Source: CAWKZT01 sp963854565 (lineage in GTDB: Bacteria; Actinomycetota; Acidimicrobiia; Acidimicrobiales; JAHEJN01). Taken from it: DNA of 8,911 nucleotides. A model generated the notes under the pieces. It had not been told where the DNA came from. It was given only the letters and a program-made list of their open reading frames with translations, and searched no databases. The DNA lies in the NCBI GenBank assembly GCA_963854565.1, contig CAWKZT010000072.1, positions 1 through 8,911 of the forward strand. The letters are read 5' to 3'. Positions 7,076 to 8,911 of this stretch are shown piece by piece. The translations under genes and the position numbers were made by a program. Positions within the stretch are counted from its first letter, which is position 1. Every line of letters starts with the position of its first letter.

Positions 7076-7270
7076 CAGTTCATCCTATGCCTGCTTGACC
7101 ACTTGCCGCGTCTACAAAACAGCGGCTAGCTGTTAATCGTGCTTGGTATTGTGGTCAACAAGCGAAGCCGATACCCGAGCCTCCTCAGGGTCCATGCTGT
7201 CGGCTTCACCCGCGCGGTTCGGAGGCAGCTCTCAACTCGCGACTTCCCCCCTTACGCTCAAGGTATGAGC
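7076..7270. promoter_or_regulatory. Divergent ctaB/ctaA intergenic region
   Basis: This 195-bp gap separates two divergently transcribed heme A biosynthesis genes, so promoters for both directions should lie here or very close by. I could not identify a -35/-10 pair with confidence on either strand. A GTG at 7139 in the ctaA frame would extend CtaA by 44 residues, but the extension is hydrophilic, basic and unlike the family, so I treat it as 5' untranslated region. AAGG at 7260-7263 is the likely ctaA ribosome binding site. A short dyad sits at 7118-7134. Confidence 0.5.
7118..7134. repeat. 17-bp inverted repeat in the divergent promoter region
   Basis: Perfect 6-base arms AACAGC and GCTGTT around a 5-base centre (ggcta). 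It lies about 43 bp before the ctaB start and about 137 bp before the ctaA start. Size and place fit an operator for a dimeric regulator, but six-base arms can arise by chance and it could also be a small hairpin in the ctaB leader. Confidence 0.35.
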
Positions 7271-8194
7271 ATGGACCGATTTCAACGGCGCGCCACCTTT
7301 GCGTTGTGGAGTTTGGCGGCCATTGTCCTAGCGGGAGCAGCAGTGCGCCTCACCGGCTCCGGTCTCGGGTGCTCGGACTGGCCCACCTGCGAGACCGATC
7401 AGCTTGTACCGGCTGGGTCCTGGCACAGTGCTGTGGAGTTCGGCAACCGTATGTTCTCCGCTGTGCCAGCCATTGCTGTCATTTTGGTTGTGACCGGAGC
7501 TCGGAAGTTAACGCCGCCTCGCCGTGATCTATATTTTCTGTCCTGGGGCCTGGTAATCGGGGTCATCGCGCAGATTATTATTGGCAGGTTCGTGGTGAGT
7601 TCGGATCTGTTGCCGTCTACGGTCATTTTGCATTTCCTTGTTTCAATCGTGCTGCTCGCCAATGCGGTCGTCCTCGAGGTGCGATCCAGCCAACCAGCTG
7701 ATGCGTCAGTAGTCCCCCTCGTACCCCCGGTCCAGGTCTGGCTCGGTCGGTTGATCGTCGTCGTCGCCGCTTATGTCATCGTTACCGGCACCATCGTGAC
7801 CGGGACCGGCCCACACGCAGGCGACCCGGACAGCAGTAACCGGCTTGGTTATTTTCTGCCCGACGTGGCGCGTATCCACAGCGTTGGTGTCCTTGTGATG
7901 TGCGGGCTCGTTGTCGTCTTGGCGTGGTGGGCTCACAAAACTTCGCCTAAATCCAGCTACGCGCATCAAGCACGGGTTCTGGTCCTCATCATTCTCGGAC
8001 AAGGAGCCATCGGCTACCTGCAGTACTTCACCGATGTCCCCGTGCTGCTCGTTGCCGTCCATATTCTTGGAGCGGTACTTCTTTGGGTCGCGACATTGCG
8101 CCTCTATATGGCGCTGTTCTCTCGTACGGCGCTTTCTAGGGCGGCATCTTCTCCTTCGACCCCGTCGCCGCCGGCTACCGAAGTCGCCTCATGA
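7271..8194 (+). CDS. ctaA: Heme A synthase (COX15/CtaA family)
   Basis: Membrane heme enzyme that oxidises the C8 methyl of heme O to a formyl group, producing heme A for CtaD. The 307-residue protein has about eight helices arranged as two related four-helix halves. Visible motifs: RLTGSGLGCSDWPTC (26-40) with a Cys34/Cys40 pair in the first outer loop; EFGNR (56-60), where Bacillus CtaA has Glu and His, so Asn59 replaces the first heme-ligand histidine; and His121 (ILHFLVS), His203 (RIHSVGV) and His264 (VHILGAVLLW), matching the other three. No second cysteine pair is present in the GTGPHAGD loop (178-185). I chose the ATG at 7271 because AAGG lies seven bases upstream; the ATG at 7265 is the alternative and adds two residues. 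The stop overlaps the clpS start (ATGA). Confidence 0.95.
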   Translation: MDRFQRRATFALWSLAAIVLAGAAVRLTGSGLGCSDWPTCETDQLVPAGSWHSAVEFGNRMFSAVPAIAVILVVTGARKLTPPRRDLYFLSWGLVIGVIAQIIIGRFVVSSDLLPSTVILHFLVSIVLLANAVVLEVRSSQPADASVVPLVPPVQVWLGRLIVVVAAYVIVTGTIVTGTGPHAGDPDSSNRLGYFLPDVARIHSVGVLVMCGLVVVLAWWAHKTSPKSSYAHQARVLVLIILGQGAIGYLQYFTDVPVLLVAVHILGAVLLWVATLRLYMALFSRTALSRAASSPSTPSPPATEVAS

Positions 8195-8481
8195 GCACTG
8201 CTCCCGTCGAAGTTGACGAACCGACCTCCGATACCACAACCGACACCAATTCGCCGTGGGTCGTGTTGGTGTGGAACGACCCGATCAATCTCATGTCCTA
8301 TGTCACCTTGGTGCTCCAAAAGGTTTTTGGCTATAGCCGAGAGAAGGCCACAGGCATGATGCTTGATGTCCACGAAAAAGGTCGGGCTGTAGTCAGCAAT
8401 GGCGACCGCGACAAGGCCGAACTCGACGTTTTCCGACTGCACGAATACGGGCTCTGGGCCACTATGCAGAAGGACGACTGA
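8191..8481 (+). CDS. clpS: ATP-dependent Clp protease adaptor ClpS
   Basis: Small cytoplasmic adaptor that binds proteins with destabilising N-terminal residues and delivers them to ClpA/ClpC-ClpP. The protein is 96 residues: a disordered acidic/Thr-rich N-terminal tail (1-21), as expected for the segment that engages the Clp ATPase, followed by the ClpS core. Binding-pocket residues are present: Asn29-Asp30 in WNDP, Met35 in NLMSYV (equivalent to Met40 of the E. coli protein) and His61 in DVHEKG (equivalent to His66). The C-terminal part LHEYGLWATM (83-92) has the form typical of actinobacterial ClpS. The start overlaps the ctaA stop as ATGA, so it is probably co-translated with ctaA; the DUF2017 gene follows after two bases. 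Confidence 0.96.
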   Translation: MSTAPVEVDEPTSDTTTDTNSPWVVLVWNDPINLMSYVTLVLQKVFGYSREKATGMMLDVHEKGRAVVSNGDRDKAELDVFRLHEYGLWATMQKDD

Positions 8482-8483
8482 TC

Positions 8484-8911
8484 ATGCCGCGCCCTTTCAA
8501 GTTGCAATCCGATGGCACATTTAAGGTCAGTTTGGGTGATCACGAGCGCCAGCTACTCGCAAATCTGGCCCCTCAACTTGTGTCGTTGTTGTCCGATGGA
8601 CCTTCTGACCCTGTGCGACGTCTTTTCCCGACTGCGTACCCCTCCGACGAACGTCTTGAGTCCGACTATCAGTCACTGGTAGCGGACGATCTCCTCCGTA
8701 CTCGACTAGCCGACCTGGAGGCCGTGGAGACGACCGCCATGAATGCGACGCTCACCGAATCCGATCTCACCAAATGGATGAAAGCAATCAACGGCATCCG
8801 CCTTGTTCTCGGCACCCAACTAGATGTCAGCGAAGAAACAATTGCCCCCGGGGACGATGACCCAAGTGCACCAACCTTCGCGCTCTACGAGTACCTGGGC
8901 TACTTAACCGA
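8484..8911 (+). CDS. DUF2017 family protein (3' end cut by window edge)
   Basis: Soluble, mainly helical protein of unknown function, 142 codons visible and no stop before the edge. Features matching the DUF2017 family as I know it: an N-terminal segment ending in a leucine-rich stretch (22-37), PVRRLFPTAYP (43-53), the acidic DYQSLVADDLLRTRL run (61-75), and MKAINGIRLVLGTQLDV (99-115). No membrane segment or signal peptide is seen. Genes of this family typically follow clpS in actinobacteria, as here with a 2-base gap, so a link to Clp-dependent proteolysis is plausible but inferred only from position. AAGGA nine bases upstream supports the ATG. Confidence 0.85.
   Translation, partial: MPRPFKLQSDGTFKVSLGDHERQLLANLAPQLVSLLSDGPSDPVRRLFPTAYPSDERLESDYQSLVADDLLRTRLADLEAVETTAMNATLTESDLTKWMKAINGIRLVLGTQLDVSEETIAPGDDDPSAPTFALYEYLGYLT

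Noticed and set aside
7139..7270. GTG start extending CtaA by 44 residues
   Set aside because: The added sequence is basic, not membrane-like and precedes the usual CtaA N-terminus. AAGG before the ATG at 7271 marks the better start.
8104..8442. Minus-strand open frame opposite the end of ctaA and clpS
   Set aside because: It is antisense to clpS, whose binding residues and length are canonical. No motif is seen in the antisense product.

Overview
The window is an aerobic-respiration locus, probably from a member of the Actinomycetota and most likely an Acidimicrobiia-type lineage. The evidence is a lipoprotein CtaC, CtaE of about 200 residues, a CtaF-like (actinobacterial subunit IV) protein, a clpS followed by a DUF2017 gene, and moderate-to-high GC. 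The lineage is inferred from gene content and protein style; there is no rRNA in the window.

Minus strand, positions 7075 down to 1: a run of six genes. In transcription order they are ctaB (heme O synthase), a 520-residue relative of cytochrome oxidase subunit I that has lost its heme and copper ligands, ctaE (subunit III), a 273-residue multi-membrane protein whose N-terminal half looks like CtaF, ctaC (subunit II with a lipobox, the CuA site and a fused C-terminal cytochrome c domain), and ctaD (the catalytic subunit I, which runs off the window start). The CtaC-cytochrome c fusion makes this a caa3-type, A1-class oxidase. Three of the junctions after ctaB are overlaps or gaps of a few bases, which indicates tight co-translation of the paralog, ctaE, the CtaF-like gene and the region leading into ctaC.

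Plus strand, 7271 to the right edge: ctaA (heme A synthase), clpS (N-degron adaptor of the Clp protease) and the start of a DUF2017 gene, packed with a 4-base overlap and a 2-base gap. ctaA diverges from ctaB across a 195-bp region that must hold promoters for both directions and contains a 17-bp dyad. CtaB and CtaA act in sequence (heme B to heme O to heme A) and feed the CtaD made by the minus-strand genes.

The most unusual element is the ligand-less COX1 paralog at 4497..6059. It keeps the 12-helix COX1 scaffold and several landmark residues, but every position that should bind heme a, heme a3 or CuB is replaced. It is an intact 520-codon gene in the middle of an otherwise functional oxidase operon, so it looks like a conserved non-catalytic subunit or assembly partner rather than debris. 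No RNA genes, mobile elements, CRISPR arrays or convincing terminators were seen, and no stretch over 300 bp lacks a gene.
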